The notes: generated by a model from the letters alone, not told the origin. DNA of 64,000 bases from Aureimonas sp. Leaf427 (GCF_001425485.1 NZ_LMQW01000048.1:62001-126000); one strand, 5' to 3'; shown: positions 26,149 to 36,097, numbered from the stretch's first letter. Program-made: numbers and translations.

Positions 26149-26384
26149 CAGTCCCATTCGTCCCGAAGCGCGCGCACCCGTGCAACGGACTCCTCGGTCG
26201 TCGTGCCGAGATGGCTGGCGACGCCCCAGTAGCGCAGGTATCGCGGCCGTTCGTCACGCGTCGGCTCATCTTCCGCAAGGACGATCACCGTCACCGGCGT
26301 TCCCGGCGCGAGGTCGCCCCGGAAGCGGTCCGGCAGATCGGAGGCAGATGCATGTTCGACGATGGTCTTCTGCAGCGTGCTCAT
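26148..26384 (-). CDS. Putative antitoxin partner of the PIN toxin
   Basis: A 78-residue protein, mildly acidic at its C-terminus, directly upstream of the PIN-domain gene and overlapping it by one base. The N-terminal half resembles a small AbrB/Phd-like DNA-binding unit only weakly (LPDRFRGDLAPGTPVTVIVL). The C-terminal half (YLRYWGVASHLGTTTEESVA) would be the toxin-binding part. Identification rests mainly on position and size. The start lies 9 bases after the yejE stop. Confidence 0.65.
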   Translation of the reverse strand: MSTLQKTIVEHASASDLPDRFRGDLAPGTPVTVIVLAEDEPTRDERPRYLRYWGVASHLGTTTEESVARVRALRDEWD

Positions 26385-26393
26385 CGTTCCATC

Positions 26394-27614
26394 CTATCGA
26401 AAGCTCTTGCGCGGATCGAAGGCGTCGCGCACCGCCTCGCCGACGAAGACGAGGAGGGACAGCATCAAGGATAGCACCACGAAGCCGGAAATGCCGAGCC
26501 AGGGCGCCTGGAGGTTGTTCTTGCCCTGCTGGAGAAGCTCGCCGAGGGACGGGCTGCCGGGGGGCAGGCCGAAGCCGAGGAAGTCGAGCGAGGTGAGCGT
26601 CGTGATCGAGCCGTTGAGGATGAAGGGCAGGAAGGTCAGCGTGGCCACCATGGCATTGGGCAGGAGGTGGCGCACCATGATCGTCCAGTCGCCGACGCCG
26701 AGCGAGCGCGCGGCGTTGACATATTCGAAGTTTCGCGCCCGCAGGAACTCCGCGCGCACCACGCCGACGAAGGAGACCCAGGAGAAGAGGAGCATGATCC
26801 CGAGCAGGATCCAGAAGCCCGGCGGCAGGATCGCGGCGATGATGAGGAGGAGGTAGAGGACCGGGATCGAGGACCAGATCTCGATGAAGCGCTGGAAGAT
26901 GAGATCGACCCAGCCGCCGAAATAGCCCTGCACCGCGCCCGCGAAGACGCCGATCACGGCGGAGAGGCCGGTGAGGATGAGGCCGAAGAGAACGGAGATG
27001 CGAAACCCGTAGATGAGGCGCGAGAGGACGTCGCGAGCCTGGTCGTCTGTGCCGAGCCAGTTGTAGTTGCCGTAGGTGCAGTTGGGGTCCGCCACCCCTT
27101 GCGGATAGCGCGCGCAGAGCTCCTCCTTCGAAAAGGTCCAGGAGGGCGCGGAGGGAGCGGGCGTCGGGATCTCGTTGTTGACCGTGCGATAGGAGTAGCG
27201 GATCGGCGGCCAGATCATCCAGCCGTTCGCCGTGATCTCGTCCTGCACGAACGGGTCGCGATAGTTCGTCACCGGCAGGAAGCCGCCGAAGACCTCTTCG
27301 GGATAGTCGACGAAGAGCGGCGCGTAATACTCGCCCTTGTAGTTCACGATCAGCGGCCGGTCGTTGGCCACGAGCTCGGCGAACATCGTGACGACGAAGA
27401 GGACGAGGAAGATCCAGAAGGACCAGACGCCGCGCCGGTTGGCCTGGAAGTTCTGCAGCCGCCGCTGGTTGATCGGCGAAAGGCGAGCGCGCACGACCTG
27501 AGCGGACGGCGCCATCTGCGCGACGCCCGACGTGTCGGCCTGCGCGTCCTGGCGCGCTTCTGCGGGCTCCGGCACGCGCTCTGCGGGTGCCAGCGGGTCG
27601 CGTGTGCCGTCCAT
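26394..27614 (-). CDS. yejE: Peptide ABC importer permease YejE
   Basis: A 406-residue inner-membrane permease. After an N-terminal cytoplasmic arm (residues 1-60) come one helix (WSFWIFLVLFVVTMFAELVA), the long periplasmic loop of the YejE type (NDRPLIVNYKGEYYAPLFVD and DPNCTYGNYNWLGTDDQARD), then five helices with the permease EAA-type loop (ARSLGVGDWTIMVRHLLPNA). It begins in a TGATG overlap with yejB. Its stop is followed after 9 bases by the antitoxin gene rather than yejF. Confidence 0.94.
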   Translation of the reverse strand: MDGTRDPLAPAERVPEPAEARQDAQADTSGVAQMAPSAQVVRARLSPINQRRLQNFQANRRGVWSFWIFLVLFVVTMFAELVANDRPLIVNYKGEYYAPLFVDYPEEVFGGFLPVTNYRDPFVQDEITANGWMIWPPIRYSYRTVNNEIPTPAPSAPSWTFSKEELCARYPQGVADPNCTYGNYNWLGTDDQARDVLSRLIYGFRISVLFGLILTGLSAVIGVFAGAVQGYFGGWVDLIFQRFIEIWSSIPVLYLLLIIAAILPPGFWILLGIMLLFSWVSFVGVVRAEFLRARNFEYVNAARSLGVGDWTIMVRHLLPNAMVATLTFLPFILNGSITTLTSLDFLGFGLPPGSPSLGELLQQGKNNLQAPWLGISGFVVLSLMLSLLVFVGEAVRDAFDPRKSFR

Positions 27615-28705
27615 CAGACGTCCCTCCGCTCGAAGTCGATGCGCGGGTCGATCCACGTATAGGTGAGATCGGAGATCAGCGTCGTCACGAGGCCGAGCAG
27701 CGAGAAGATGTAGAGCGTGGCGAAGACGACCGGGTAGTCGCGCTTGTAGATGCTCTCGAAGCCGAGCAGCCCCAGCCCGTCCAGCGAGAAGATCGTCTCG
27801 ATGAGGAGCGAGCCCGCGAAGAAGGCGGAGATGAAGGCGCCGGGAAAGCCCGCCACGATGATCAGCATCGCATTGCGGAAGACGTGCCCGTAGAGGACTT
27901 TGGTTTCCGTCAGGCCCTTGGCCCGGGCGGTCGTGACATACTGCTTGCGGATCTCGTCGAGGAAGGAGTTCTTCGTGAGCAGCGTCGTCGTCGCGAAGGC
28001 CGAGAGCGAGAGGGCGATGAGCGGCAGCGTCAGGTGCCAGAAATAGTCCGCGATCTTCTGCGGCCAGGACATCTGCGCGAAATTGTCGGAGGTGAGGCCG
28101 CGCAGCGGGAAGAGGTCGTAGAACGATCCGCCCGCGAAGAGCACGATGAGCAGGATCGCGAAGAGGAAACCGGGAATCGCATAGGCGACGATGATGATGC
28201 CCGACGTCCAGGTGTCGAAGGTCGAGCCGTCCTTCAGCGCCTTGCGGATGCCGAGCGGGATCGAGATGCCGTAGGAGAGGAGCGTGATCCAGAGGCCGAG
28301 CGAGATCGAGACCGGCATCTTCTCCAGGATGAGGTCGATCACCGAGACCGAGCGAAAGTAGCTCTCGCCGAAATCGAAGCGGATGTAGTTCCACATCATC
28401 AGGCCGAAGCGCTCCAGCGGCGGCTTGTCGAAGCCGAACTGCTTCTCCAGCCGCTCGATGAAGGCGGGGTCGAGCCCCTGCGCGCCGCGGTAGCCCGACG
28501 ATTCTCCCCCTTGCGCCCCGGCCGCGAAATCGGACGAGCCGCCGCCGACGCGGTCCGCGCCCGAGCCGCCCTGGCCCTGCAGATTGGCGATGACCTGTTC
28601 GACCGGCCCGCCCGGCGCGAACTGGATCACGGCGAAGGAGATCGCCATGATGCCGATCAGCGTCGGGATCATCAGGAGCAGTCGGCGGAAGATATAGGCG
28701 CCCAT
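27614..28705 (-). CDS. yejB: Peptide ABC importer permease YejB
   Basis: A 363-residue permease with six helices. It opens [20 protein letters not shown], typical for the DppB/YejB group, and carries the long periplasmic segment with [20 protein letters not shown] and the EAA-type loop [20 protein letters not shown]. It pairs with YejE and is overlapped by it (TGATG). A 54-base gap separates it from the upstream binding-protein gene. Confidence 0.95.
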   Translation of the reverse strand: MGAYIFRRLLLMIPTLIGIMAISFAVIQFAPGGPVEQVIANLQGQGGSGADRVGGGSSDFAAGAQGGESSGYRGAQGLDPAFIERLEKQFGFDKPPLERFGLMMWNYIRFDFGESYFRSVSVIDLILEKMPVSISLGLWITLLSYGISIPLGIRKALKDGSTFDTWTSGIIIVAYAIPGFLFAILLIVLFAGGSFYDLFPLRGLTSDNFAQMSWPQKIADYFWHLTLPLIALSLSAFATTTLLTKNSFLDEIRKQYVTTARAKGLTETKVLYGHVFRNAMLIIVAGFPGAFISAFFAGSLLIETIFSLDGLGLLGFESIYKRDYPVVFATLYIFSLLGLVTTLISDLTYTWIDPRIDFERRDV

Positions 28706-28759
28706 GGGCCTCCGGTCGTCGTCGCATCGTATCGCCGCCTGGAACGAGGCGGCGCGGGA

Positions 28760-30640
28760 TCAGGCCCGGCCGATCGCCTTGGCCCGTGCCTCGTCGTACC
28801 ACCAGAGTGATTCGACGGGGAAGCCGTAGTCGGGCTTCTCCTCCTTGAAGCCGAAGAGGTCCCAATAGGCAACGCGGTGCTGGTCGGCATTGATGTTGGG
28901 CAGCCAGTCGAGCCGCGCCCGCAGCACCCGGTCGAGGCACAGGATGGCCGTGGTCAGATCCTCGCGCGTCGTCGCCTCGCCGACCTTGGCGATCAGCGCA
29001 TCGACGGCGGGATCGGCCGTTCCGGGGAAGTTGTAGGAGCCCGGCACGTCCCTCGACCGGCCTGCGAAGAAGAGGCCGAGGCTGTCGCGCGTCGGCGTCG
29101 CGCTGAAGGAGAAGGCGGCGAGGATCATGTCGTAGTCGAAGCGCTGCTGACGGTCCTGGTACTGCGCCTCGTCGACGAGCCGGAAGCTTGCATCCACCCC
29201 GATCCGGCGGAGCGTGTCGAAGAACTTGCCGTAGACCCGCTGCTGCTCGGCCCCGTTGATCATGTATTCCAGGCGGAAGACCTCGCCGGAAGCGTTCACC
29301 AGCCCCGAGCCCTGCCGCTTCCATCCCGCCTCGTCGAAAAGCCGGACGGCCTCGCGCAGGAGTTTCCGGTCGTTGCCCGTCCCGTCCGAGACCGGCTGCG
29401 TCCAGACCGCGCCGAAGACCTCGTCCGGCACCTGGCCCCGCAGCGGCTCCAGGATGGCGAGTTCGGCGGGCGAGGGCGTGCCGGCCGCCTTGTAGGGCGA
29501 GCCCTCGAAGGGCGAGTCGGAATGGGTGCGCAGGCCGAAGAGGATGTTCTGGTTCGTCCACTCGAAGTCGAAGCACAGGTTGATCGCCCGGCGCACGCGC
29601 GGATCGGCGAAGCGCTGGCGCCGCTGGTTCAGCGCCCAGCACTGGAACTTCGGCCGCGTTTCGACGGGAAACTCCCGCTTGATCACCTGCTTGGCGGCGA
29701 CGGCGGGAAAGTCGTATTCCACGGCCCAGGACCGCGTCGTGAACTCCTCGCGAAAGGTGATCTCGCCCTTCTTGAAGGCTTCCAGCGCCGGTTGCCGGTC
29801 GCGGAAGAAGTCGATGCGCACGGTCTGGAAATGGTCGAGGCCCCGCGCGAAGGGCAGGTCCTTGGCCCAATAGTCCTCGCGCTTCTCGTATTCGATGAAG
29901 CGGCCGACCTCCATGCGCCCGATCTTTCGCCGCCCGCTGCCGGGGATGACGTCGAGCCCCGTGCGCTCGAAGTCGCGGCCCTCGAAGAAGGCTTCCGGCA
30001 CGACGGGCAGGCCAAAGGCGTCGAGCGTCTCCTGGTAGGTCTGCTTCCCCGAAAAGGTCAGGCGGAACGTCCGCTCGTCAACGGCGACGGCCTCGGCCAT
30101 TTCGCGCAGCGAGACGGCGATGGACGGATGGCCCTTCTCCTTCAGCACCCGATAGGTGAAGGCGACATCGCCCGCCGTGACCTTCCTGCCGTCGGAGAAG
30201 CGCGCCTCCGGCCGGAGCGCGAAGGTGAACGTGTTCCGGTCGGTCGAGATCGACACGGTCTCGGCCAGCGCGCCGTAGAGGCTGTCCGGCTCGTCCAGCG
30301 AGGAGACCATCAGCCCGTCATAGAGGCTTTCCAGCCGCGGCGGCGCGTTGCCCTGGAGGACGAACGTGTTCAGCGTGTCGAAGGTCTGCGGCGACTGGTT
30401 CAACACCCAGTTCGGCACCGAATAGTTCATCCGCCCGCCCTGCGGCGCCCCCGGCGTCGCATAGTCGAACGCCCCGTAGTCCGGCGGATATTTCAGGTCG
30501 CCGAAGGCGGAGAGCCCATGCAGCGGCGTGTCCGTGGGAATGGCGGCGAAGGCCGCGCGCGGAAGGACCGCCGCGCCGGCCGCAAGGCCGAGGCCTTTCA
30601 GAACCGTGCGGCGCGTCAGGCGGGAAAGGGCGGTGCTCAT
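28760..30640 (-). CDS. yejA: Peptide-binding protein YejA, Tat-type leader
   Basis: A 626-residue family-5 extracellular solute-binding protein. The leader has twin arginines (SRLTRRTVLKGLG, residues 6-18) and a hydrophobic run ending AAFA near residue 32, suggesting Tat export. The mature part has YejA landmarks such as LSAFGDLKYPPDYGAFDYAT and WLPNINADQHRVAYWDLFG, and ends near WWYDEARAKAIGRA. I chose the ATG at 30640, which overlaps the upstream paralogue's stop. It is clearly a paralogue of the next gene, sharing AGTPSPAELAILEPLRG. Confidence 0.92.
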   Translation of the reverse strand: MSTALSRLTRRTVLKGLGLAAGAAVLPRAAFAAIPTDTPLHGLSAFGDLKYPPDYGAFDYATPGAPQGGRMNYSVPNWVLNQSPQTFDTLNTFVLQGNAPPRLESLYDGLMVSSLDEPDSLYGALAETVSISTDRNTFTFALRPEARFSDGRKVTAGDVAFTYRVLKEKGHPSIAVSLREMAEAVAVDERTFRLTFSGKQTYQETLDAFGLPVVPEAFFEGRDFERTGLDVIPGSGRRKIGRMEVGRFIEYEKREDYWAKDLPFARGLDHFQTVRIDFFRDRQPALEAFKKGEITFREEFTTRSWAVEYDFPAVAAKQVIKREFPVETRPKFQCWALNQRRQRFADPRVRRAINLCFDFEWTNQNILFGLRTHSDSPFEGSPYKAAGTPSPAELAILEPLRGQVPDEVFGAVWTQPVSDGTGNDRKLLREAVRLFDEAGWKRQGSGLVNASGEVFRLEYMINGAEQQRVYGKFFDTLRRIGVDASFRLVDEAQYQDRQQRFDYDMILAAFSFSATPTRDSLGLFFAGRSRDVPGSYNFPGTADPAVDALIAKVGEATTREDLTTAILCLDRVLRARLDWLPNINADQHRVAYWDLFGFKEEKPDYGFPVESLWWYDEARAKAIGRA

Positions 30641-32601
30641 TGCTGCGCCGGAATCTTGGCGGCCTTGGCCTCGTCCCACCACCAGATCGTCGGCCAGCCA
30701 TCCGAATATTCCGGCAGTTCGGGATGCGAGAACCGGTCCCAGTACGCGACGCGCTCGTCCTTCGGCACGTAGGAGGGGATGATGTACTGGTTGGCCATCA
30801 GAACCCGGTCGAGCGCGCGCGTTGCGGCGACGAGCGTGTCGCGATCCTTGGCCTGGACGACCTGGCGCACCAACTCGTCGATGACGGGGTCCTTGATGCC
30901 GGCATAGTTGCGGGAGGCCGGCTTGTCCGCCGCGTCGGAGCCGAAATAGTCGTATTGCTCGTTGCCGGGCGAAAGCGACTGCGCGAGCCCGCTATAGATC
31001 ACGTCGTAGTCGCGCGCGCGGATGCGGTTGATATATTGCGAGGGATCGACGGCGCGGATGCGCATCTCGACGCCGATGCGCTTCAGGCTCTCCTGATACT
31101 GCGCGACGACGCCCGACAGCGCGTCGCCGTTGAGCAGGATCTCGAAGGAGAGCGGCGTGCCGGTCGCGGTCTCCACCATCTTACCGCCGCGCTGCTCGTA
31201 GCCGGCCTGTTTCAGGAGCTTCACCGCCTCGCGAAGATTGTCGCGGATGCGGGCATTGTCGCCGCCGACCGGGTTCGTCGCGGGGGCGCCGAAGACGCTG
31301 TCGGGCACCTTGCCGCGCAGCGGCTCCAGAATGGCGAGTTCGGCCGGCGAGGGCGTGCCGGTCGCCGCCAGCTCGGTGTTGTAGAACCAGGAATTGGGCC
31401 GCGCATATTCGCCGAAGAACAGCGTTCGCTGCATGGTTTCGAAGTCGAGCGCATAGTTCAGCGCGCGGCGCAGATCGACGTTCTGGAAGAGGGGACGGCG
31501 CAGGTTCGGCACGAAGCCGACCATCAGGCCCGCCGAGCGATAGGAATTCTCGAAGCGCTCCTGCTTCACCGCGCCGCTGCGCACGGCGGGAAAGTCGTAG
31601 CCGGTCGCCCAGCGCGACGCCTTGTTCTCGCTCCAGAAATCGAACTGGTTCGCCTTGAAGGCCTCGAAGGCCACCGTGTCGTCGCGGAAGTAGATGTAGT
31701 CGATGCGGTCGAAATTGTACTGTCCGACATTGATCGGCAGGTCCGCGCCCCACCAGTCCTTGACGCGCTCGTAGGAGACCCCGCGTCCGGTCGAGGACGA
31801 GACGATCCGGTAGGGACCGGAGCCGAGAGGCGCCTCGACGGTGGTCTCGGCGATGTCGCGCTGGCGACCGTTCGCATCCTTGCGCGTCCACCAGTGCTTG
31901 GGCAGGACGATCAGCTGGCCGACGATGTTCGGCAGCTCGCGATTGTTCTTCTCGTCGAAGGTGAAGGTCACTTCGCCGGGGGCCGTCTCCGCCGCGTCGA
32001 CCACATGGCGATAGTAGAAGCCCTGGCTCGCATTGACCTCCTTCAGCGCCTCGAAGCTCCAGATCACGTCCTCGGTCGTGATCGGCTGTCCGTCGTGCCA
32101 GCGCGCCTTGGGGTCGATGCGATAGGTCACGGAGGAGAAGTCGGCGGGAAAGGACACGGCGTCGGCGATGCGGCCGTAGCCGGTCGAGGTCTCGTCCATC
32201 GTCGGCGAGGTCAGCGTCTCGTAGATCAGTCCGAGCCCCTCGGCGGCGTCGCCCTTGGAGGCGATGGGATTGAAGCTGTCGAAACTGCCGATCGCATCCA
32301 GCCGGATGCGCCCGCCCTTCGGCGCGTCGGGATTGACGTAGTCGAGATGCCGGAAGCCCGGCTCGTACTTGAGATCCCCGAGAAGGCTCGTGCCGATGCG
32401 CCAGTCGCGCGTCGCGGCGGCGTCGGGCGTGGCGGGTGCGATCGGGGCGGGCGTCGATGGATCGGCGGCGGCCGGGCTCGCTGGAGCCGCGGCCGGTGCC
32501 GCCGTCGCGGGGGCGGTGGTCTGTGCCTGGGACGGCGCCGGAACGAGCCCCGCGAGCAGAATGGCGAGGCTGGGAACGATGCGGCGCGCGAATGGCGTCA
32601 A
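30637..32601 (-). CDS. Second YejA-like peptide-binding protein, TTG start
   Basis: A family-5 solute-binding protein of 654 residues, first gene of the long leftward unit. The ATG at 32673 has no ribosome site. A TTG at 32601 has GGAGG 6 bases upstream and begins a clean Sec-type signal peptide (residues 1-26, ending PSQAQ), so I choose TTG. An Ala/Pro-rich spacer (about residues 27-65) precedes the binding domain, which shares many blocks with the next gene (TGTPSPAELAILEPLRGKVP). Two binding proteins on one importer imply a wider peptide range. Confidence 0.88.
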   Translation of the reverse strand: MTPFARRIVPSLAILLAGLVPAPSQAQTTAPATAAPAAAPASPAAADPSTPAPIAPATPDAAATRDWRIGTSLLGDLKYEPGFRHLDYVNPDAPKGGRIRLDAIGSFDSFNPIASKGDAAEGLGLIYETLTSPTMDETSTGYGRIADAVSFPADFSSVTYRIDPKARWHDGQPITTEDVIWSFEALKEVNASQGFYYRHVVDAAETAPGEVTFTFDEKNNRELPNIVGQLIVLPKHWWTRKDANGRQRDIAETTVEAPLGSGPYRIVSSSTGRGVSYERVKDWWGADLPINVGQYNFDRIDYIYFRDDTVAFEAFKANQFDFWSENKASRWATGYDFPAVRSGAVKQERFENSYRSAGLMVGFVPNLRRPLFQNVDLRRALNYALDFETMQRTLFFGEYARPNSWFYNTELAATGTPSPAELAILEPLRGKVPDSVFGAPATNPVGGDNARIRDNLREAVKLLKQAGYEQRGGKMVETATGTPLSFEILLNGDALSGVVAQYQESLKRIGVEMRIRAVDPSQYINRIRARDYDVIYSGLAQSLSPGNEQYDYFGSDAADKPASRNYAGIKDPVIDELVRQVVQAKDRDTLVAATRALDRVLMANQYIIPSYVPKDERVAYWDRFSHPELPEYSDGWPTIWWWDEAKAAKIPAQQ

Positions 32602-32815
32602 GGAGGACCTCCGGTGCGATGAGCTCGACGCTCCACGCTTTGGTGCAGACTGTGGCCGTCGTTCGGCACACATAGGATCATGACGAAGTTTTAATCGCCC
32701 CGGCGCCGCTGTCCAACCGTTCCGCAGCGGCGATCGATCACGATCCGGGTGGCATCTCGCGAAGGCGGCCGGATGACGGAGAGCCTGGGCGAAGGCGGAG
32801 GGTGCCCCGAATCGA

Positions 32816-32841
32816 AAGGCCCCGGCTTTCGCCAGGGCCTT
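32816..32841 (-). terminator. Hairpin downstream of the cytochrome gene
   Basis: Read leftward: AAGGCCCTGGC, GAAA tetraloop, GCCGGGGCCTT; 11 bp with one G-U pair, followed by TCG rather than a T-run. It lies 28 bases past the cytochrome stop and before the peptide-importer unit, insulating the two. The rest of the 32602-32869 gap shows nothing else I can name apart from the leader of the importer unit. Confidence 0.7.
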
Positions 32842-32869
32842 CGTCGTCTTAGCGGATCGGTGCGGACCC

Positions 32870-34162
32870 TTACTGCGGGCCGCCGGCGCCGGTCTCGTCG
32901 TAGCTCTTCAGGAAGGCGATGACGTTGGCGATGTCCTCGGGCTTCTTCAGGCCGGGGAAGGCCATCTTGGTGCCGGGCACCTCGCCCTTCGGGTTGGTGA
33001 GCCAAGCCGTCAGAGCCGCGTCGTCCCAGGTCGGGTGCGTGCCGGCATAGGCCTTCAGCGCGGGCGAGAAGGCGTAGCCCTCGACCGAGGCGACCGCCTC
33101 GCCGAAGATGCCGTTCAGCTCGGGGCCGATCTTGTTGGCCGCGTTCGGGCCGACCGCATGGCAGGCCTGGCACTTCTTGAAGACCTGCGCGCCGGCCTTG
33201 GCGTCGCCGGCGCTCGCGACCTGCGTCGCGGCGGGAGCTGCGGCAGGCGCAGGCGTCGCCGCGCCCTGCTGCTGCGGGGCGGCTGCGGGCGCTGCCGGAG
33301 CGGGCGCTGCCGGTGCCGGAGCGGCAGGAGCCGGAGCGGGTGCCGCCGGAGCCGCCGGTGCAGGCGCTGCGGGAGCAGGAGCCGCCGTGGCAGGAGCAGG
33401 AGCAGCGGGAGCAGGAGCCGCCGGAGCAGGTGCAGGTGCAGCCGGAGCGGCCTGGGCCGCCGGAGCCGGCGTGGCCGGGGTGTTGGCGGGCGTCGGGCCG
33501 GAGCCCTGCGTCGGCTCGGCGGCGCCGGCGGCGGGAGCCGCAGGCGCGTCGGCCGGCGCGGTCGCGGCGGGGGCCGCATCGGCGGTGGCGGCTGCGGGCT
33601 CGGCGGCGGCGGTCGGCTCGGGCAGCGGCACCGGGCTGTCGGAGAGCGTGCGCAGATAGGCCAGGAGGTCGGCGCGGCCCTGCGGGTCCTTGATGCCGGC
33701 AAAGCCCATCGCGGTGCCCGCGACATACTGCTTGGGGCCCTTCAGGAAGTGATAGAGGTGGTCGTAGTCCCACTTCGTCTCGCCGCCCTTGGCGAAGTCC
33801 TTCATGCCGGCCGAATAGGAGAAGCCCTCATGCACCGCCACCGGGCGGTTCACGAGATCCCAGAGATCGGGGCCGACCTTGTTCGGTCCGCCCTTCTCGC
33901 CGGAATGGCAGGCCTGGCACTTCTTGAACTCGGTCGCGCCCTTTTCGGCATTGGCCGAGACGAGGAGCGTGGCGACCGGCGGGTCTTCCGCCGCGGCCGG
34001 TGCGCCGCCGGCCGCCGGGGCTTCCGCCGCGACGATCGTGTAGCCGGGCTTTTCCGGCGCCTCGGAGTGAAACAGGCCATCCGCGAGAAGGCTGCCGCCG
34101 AACACGACGAAGATCGTGCCCAGCACGGCTCCGAAGATCTTGTTGGCTTCTAAGGAATCCAT
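32870..34162 (-). CDS. Membrane-anchored two-haem cytochrome c with Ala/Pro linker
   Basis: A 430-residue protein: N-terminal membrane helix (about residues 12-30), class I cytochrome c domain 1 (haem motif CQACH at 82-86, likely axial Met152), an Ala/Pro linker (about 180-316), and domain 2 (CQACH at 331-335, Met400). The start [15 protein letters not shown] matches the family of single-haem membrane cytochromes of rhizobia, so this looks like such a protein with a second domain added. It probably shuttles electrons in the periplasm between the bc1 complex and an oxidase. The ATG at 34162 is chosen on family fit; another at 34183 is possible. Confidence 0.9.
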   Translation of the reverse strand: MDSLEANKIFGAVLGTIFVVFGGSLLADGLFHSEAPEKPGYTIVAAEAPAAGGAPAAAEDPPVATLLVSANAEKGATEFKKCQACHSGEKGGPNKVGPDLWDLVNRPVAVHEGFSYSAGMKDFAKGGETKWDYDHLYHFLKGPKQYVAGTAMGFAGIKDPQGRADLLAYLRTLSDSPVPLPEPTAAAEPAAATADAAPAATAPADAPAAPAAGAAEPTQGSGPTPANTPATPAPAAQAAPAAPAPAPAAPAPAAPAPATAAPAPAAPAPAAPAAPAPAPAAPAPAAPAPAAPAAAPQQQGAATPAPAAAPAATQVASAGDAKAGAQVFKKCQACHAVGPNAANKIGPELNGIFGEAVASVEGYAFSPALKAYAGTHPTWDDAALTAWLTNPKGEVPGTKMAFPGLKKPEDIANVIAFLKSYDETGAGGPQ

Positions 34163-34286
34163 GAAGACGGCGGCTCCCGACATGCCGGCCGCATCGGCGG
34201 CCTCTTACAACGAACGAGCCGCCTTGGCGGCCTCCCAACGATCCTGTATCCGCATCGGAACCTTCGGTCCTTTGCGGATGATCGAC

Positions 34287-34305
34287 AACGCCTATAAGAG
34301 GCGTT
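34287..34305. promoter_or_regulatory. Short palindrome around a TATAAG box
   Basis: AACGCCT-ATAAG-AGGCGTT: perfect 7-base arms around a 5-base loop that overlaps a possible -10 (TATAAG, 34293-34298), in the 225-base gap between the divergent cytochrome and kdsB genes. It is 82 bases before kdsB. A TTGCGG at 34272 gives only a 15-base spacer, so the promoter call is weak. Confidence 0.35.
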
Positions 34306-34387
34306 CTAAACGACCTTTTGACACCTCGAAGCCCGGCGTTCAATCGCCCCCGCAGCTTCTTTCTGCACCAAGGCCCCGATACCTCCG

Positions 34388-35128
34388 ATGTCCGTCCTCA
34401 TCCTCATTCCCGCGCGGCTGGCTTCGACGCGCCTGCCGGGCAAGCCGCTGGCCGATATCGGAGGCCGCCCGATGATCGTGCGCGTCGCCGAACGGGCCGC
34501 CGCATCGGGGCTCGGACGGGTCGTCGTGGCGACCGATACGCCCGAGATCGCGAGGATCGTCGAGGCTCACGGCTTCGAAGGCGTGATGACGAAGCCGACC
34601 CACGAATCGGGCTCCGACCGCATCCACGAGGCGCTTCTCGCCGTCGATCCGGAAGGGCACTGCCGGACGATCGTCAACCTCCAGGGCGATCTGCCGACCA
34701 TCGACCCCGCGATGATCGGACGCGTCCTCGCGCCTCTGGAAAACCCGGACTGCGATATCGCGACGCTGGCCTTCGAGATCACCGAGGCGGCCGAGCGCAC
34801 CAATCCGAACGTCGTGAAGCTCGTGGGGACGCAGATCGCGCCGGGCACCTTGCGCGCGCTCTATTTCACCCGCGCCACCGCGCCCTGGGGGGAGGGGCCG
34901 CTCTTCCACCATGTCGGGCTCTACGCCTATCGGCGCGCCGCGCTGGAGCGCTTCGTCGCGCTGCCGCCCTCGCCGCTGGAGCTTCGCGAGCGGCTGGAGC
35001 AGCTGCGCGCCCTGGAGGCCGGCATGACCATCATGGCCGGCATCGTCGACACCGTTCCGCTCGGCGTCGACACGCCGGAGGATCTCGAGCGCGCGCGGCG
35101 CCATCAGGCCGGGGAGAACAGGACGTGA
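34388..35128 (+). CDS. kdsB: 3-deoxy-manno-octulosonate cytidylyltransferase
   Basis: Activates KDO to CMP-KDO for lipopolysaccharide core synthesis in the cytoplasm. The 246-residue protein has the nucleotide-binding start [40 protein letters not shown], and the QGDLPTIDP metal-binding segment. It overlaps pheA by a GTGA junction, the common alphaproteobacterial arrangement. It is divergent from the cytochrome gene. Confidence 0.96.
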   Translation: MSVLILIPARLASTRLPGKPLADIGGRPMIVRVAERAAASGLGRVVVATDTPEIARIVEAHGFEGVMTKPTHESGSDRIHEALLAVDPEGHCRTIVNLQGDLPTIDPAMIGRVLAPLENPDCDIATLAFEITEAAERTNPNVVKLVGTQIAPGTLRALYFTRATAPWGEGPLFHHVGLYAYRRAALERFVALPPSPLELRERLEQLRALEAGMTIMAGIVDTVPLGVDTPEDLERARRHQAGENRT

Positions 35129-36060
35129 GCCGCTTGCAGAAGATCTCGTTCCAGGGCGAGCCCGGCGCCAATTCCGACATGGCCTGCCGCACCGTCTTCG
35201 GTGACACGCTGGAGCCCATGCCCTGCCCTTCCTTCGACGACGCCTTCGAGGCGGTGAAGAGCGGCGAGGCGGCCTATGCGATGATCCCGATCGAGAACAC
35301 GCTCGCCGGGCGCGTGGCCGACATCCATCATCTCATGCCGAAATCCGGCCTGCAGATCACCGGCGAACACTTCATGCCGATCCACTTCCAGCTGATGGTC
35401 CGCCCGGGCGTCCGCCGGGAGGAAATCCGCGCCGTGCACAGCCATGTCCATGCGCTCGGCCAGTGCCGCGAATACCTGAAGCGCAACGGCTGGAAGCCGG
35501 TCATCGCCGGCGATACGGCGGGCGCGGCGCGCGAGGTCTCCGAGATGGAGAGCCGCGATCAGGCCGCCCTCGCGCCGGAACTCGCCGCCGGCTACTACGG
35601 CCTCGACATTCTCGACCGCAATGTCGAGGATTCCGATTCCAACGTCACGCGCTTCGTCGTCCTGCGCGATCCGTCCCGCGTCGATCTCGCCGATGCCGAA
35701 GAGCGGGCGACGAGCCTCTGGGCGCCGCGCGATCCCCGCCTCAACGAGACCGAGCGCGCCTATATCAGCCGCGACGTGGTCACGACCTTCGTCTTCCGCG
35801 TCCGCAACATTCCGGCCGCGCTCTACAAGGCGCTGGGCGGCTTCGCGACCAACGGCATCAACATGACCAAGCTCGAAAGCTACCAGATCGGCGGCAGCTT
35901 CTCGGCGACGCAGTTCTATGCCGACATCGAGGGCCACCCGCACGATCCCGCCGTCGCCCGCGCCCTGGAGGAGCTCCGCTTCTTCTCCGCCGAATATCGC
36001 AATCTCGGCGTCTACAGGGCCGCCGAGAACCGGCACGCGCTCCTCGTGCCGGCGGAGTGA
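35125..36060 (+). CDS. pheA: Prephenate dehydratase, GTG start
   Basis: Converts prephenate to phenylpyruvate in phenylalanine synthesis. The 311-residue protein has a dehydratase domain ([11 protein letters not shown] near the start, the catalytic Thr region NVTRFVVL near residue 175) and a C-terminal ACT regulatory domain ([20 protein letters not shown], then [10 protein letters not shown]), which binds Phe for feedback control. There is no chorismate mutase domain. The GTG at 35125 overlaps the kdsB stop, with GGGGAG 8 bases upstream. Confidence 0.95.
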   Translation: MSRLQKISFQGEPGANSDMACRTVFGDTLEPMPCPSFDDAFEAVKSGEAAYAMIPIENTLAGRVADIHHLMPKSGLQITGEHFMPIHFQLMVRPGVRREEIRAVHSHVHALGQCREYLKRNGWKPVIAGDTAGAAREVSEMESRDQAALAPELAAGYYGLDILDRNVEDSDSNVTRFVVLRDPSRVDLADAEERATSLWAPRDPRLNETERAYISRDVVTTFVFRVRNIPAALYKALGGFATNGINMTKLESYQIGGSFSATQFYADIEGHPHDPAVARALEELRFFSAEYRNLGVYRAAENRHALLVPAE

Positions 36061-36097
36061 TCCGGGCCGGCCGCGGCGCAGCCCGGGGGCTCGCGCG

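Noticed and set aside
26394-29870. An 1158-codon frame spanning yejE, yejB and part of yejA
   Set aside because: Only its last 406 codons (yejE) are real; the rest is another frame of the neighbouring genes.
33218-33625. Repetitive GC-rich stretch read as a tandem repeat or CRISPR-like array
   Set aside because: It is the Ala/Pro linker of the cytochrome in frame; periodicity comes from GCC/CCG codons and there are no spacers.
36061-36090. GC-rich dyad between pheA and nudC
   Set aside because: Only a 6-bp CCGGGC / GCCCGG pairing with a 13-base loop; common by chance in this DNA.
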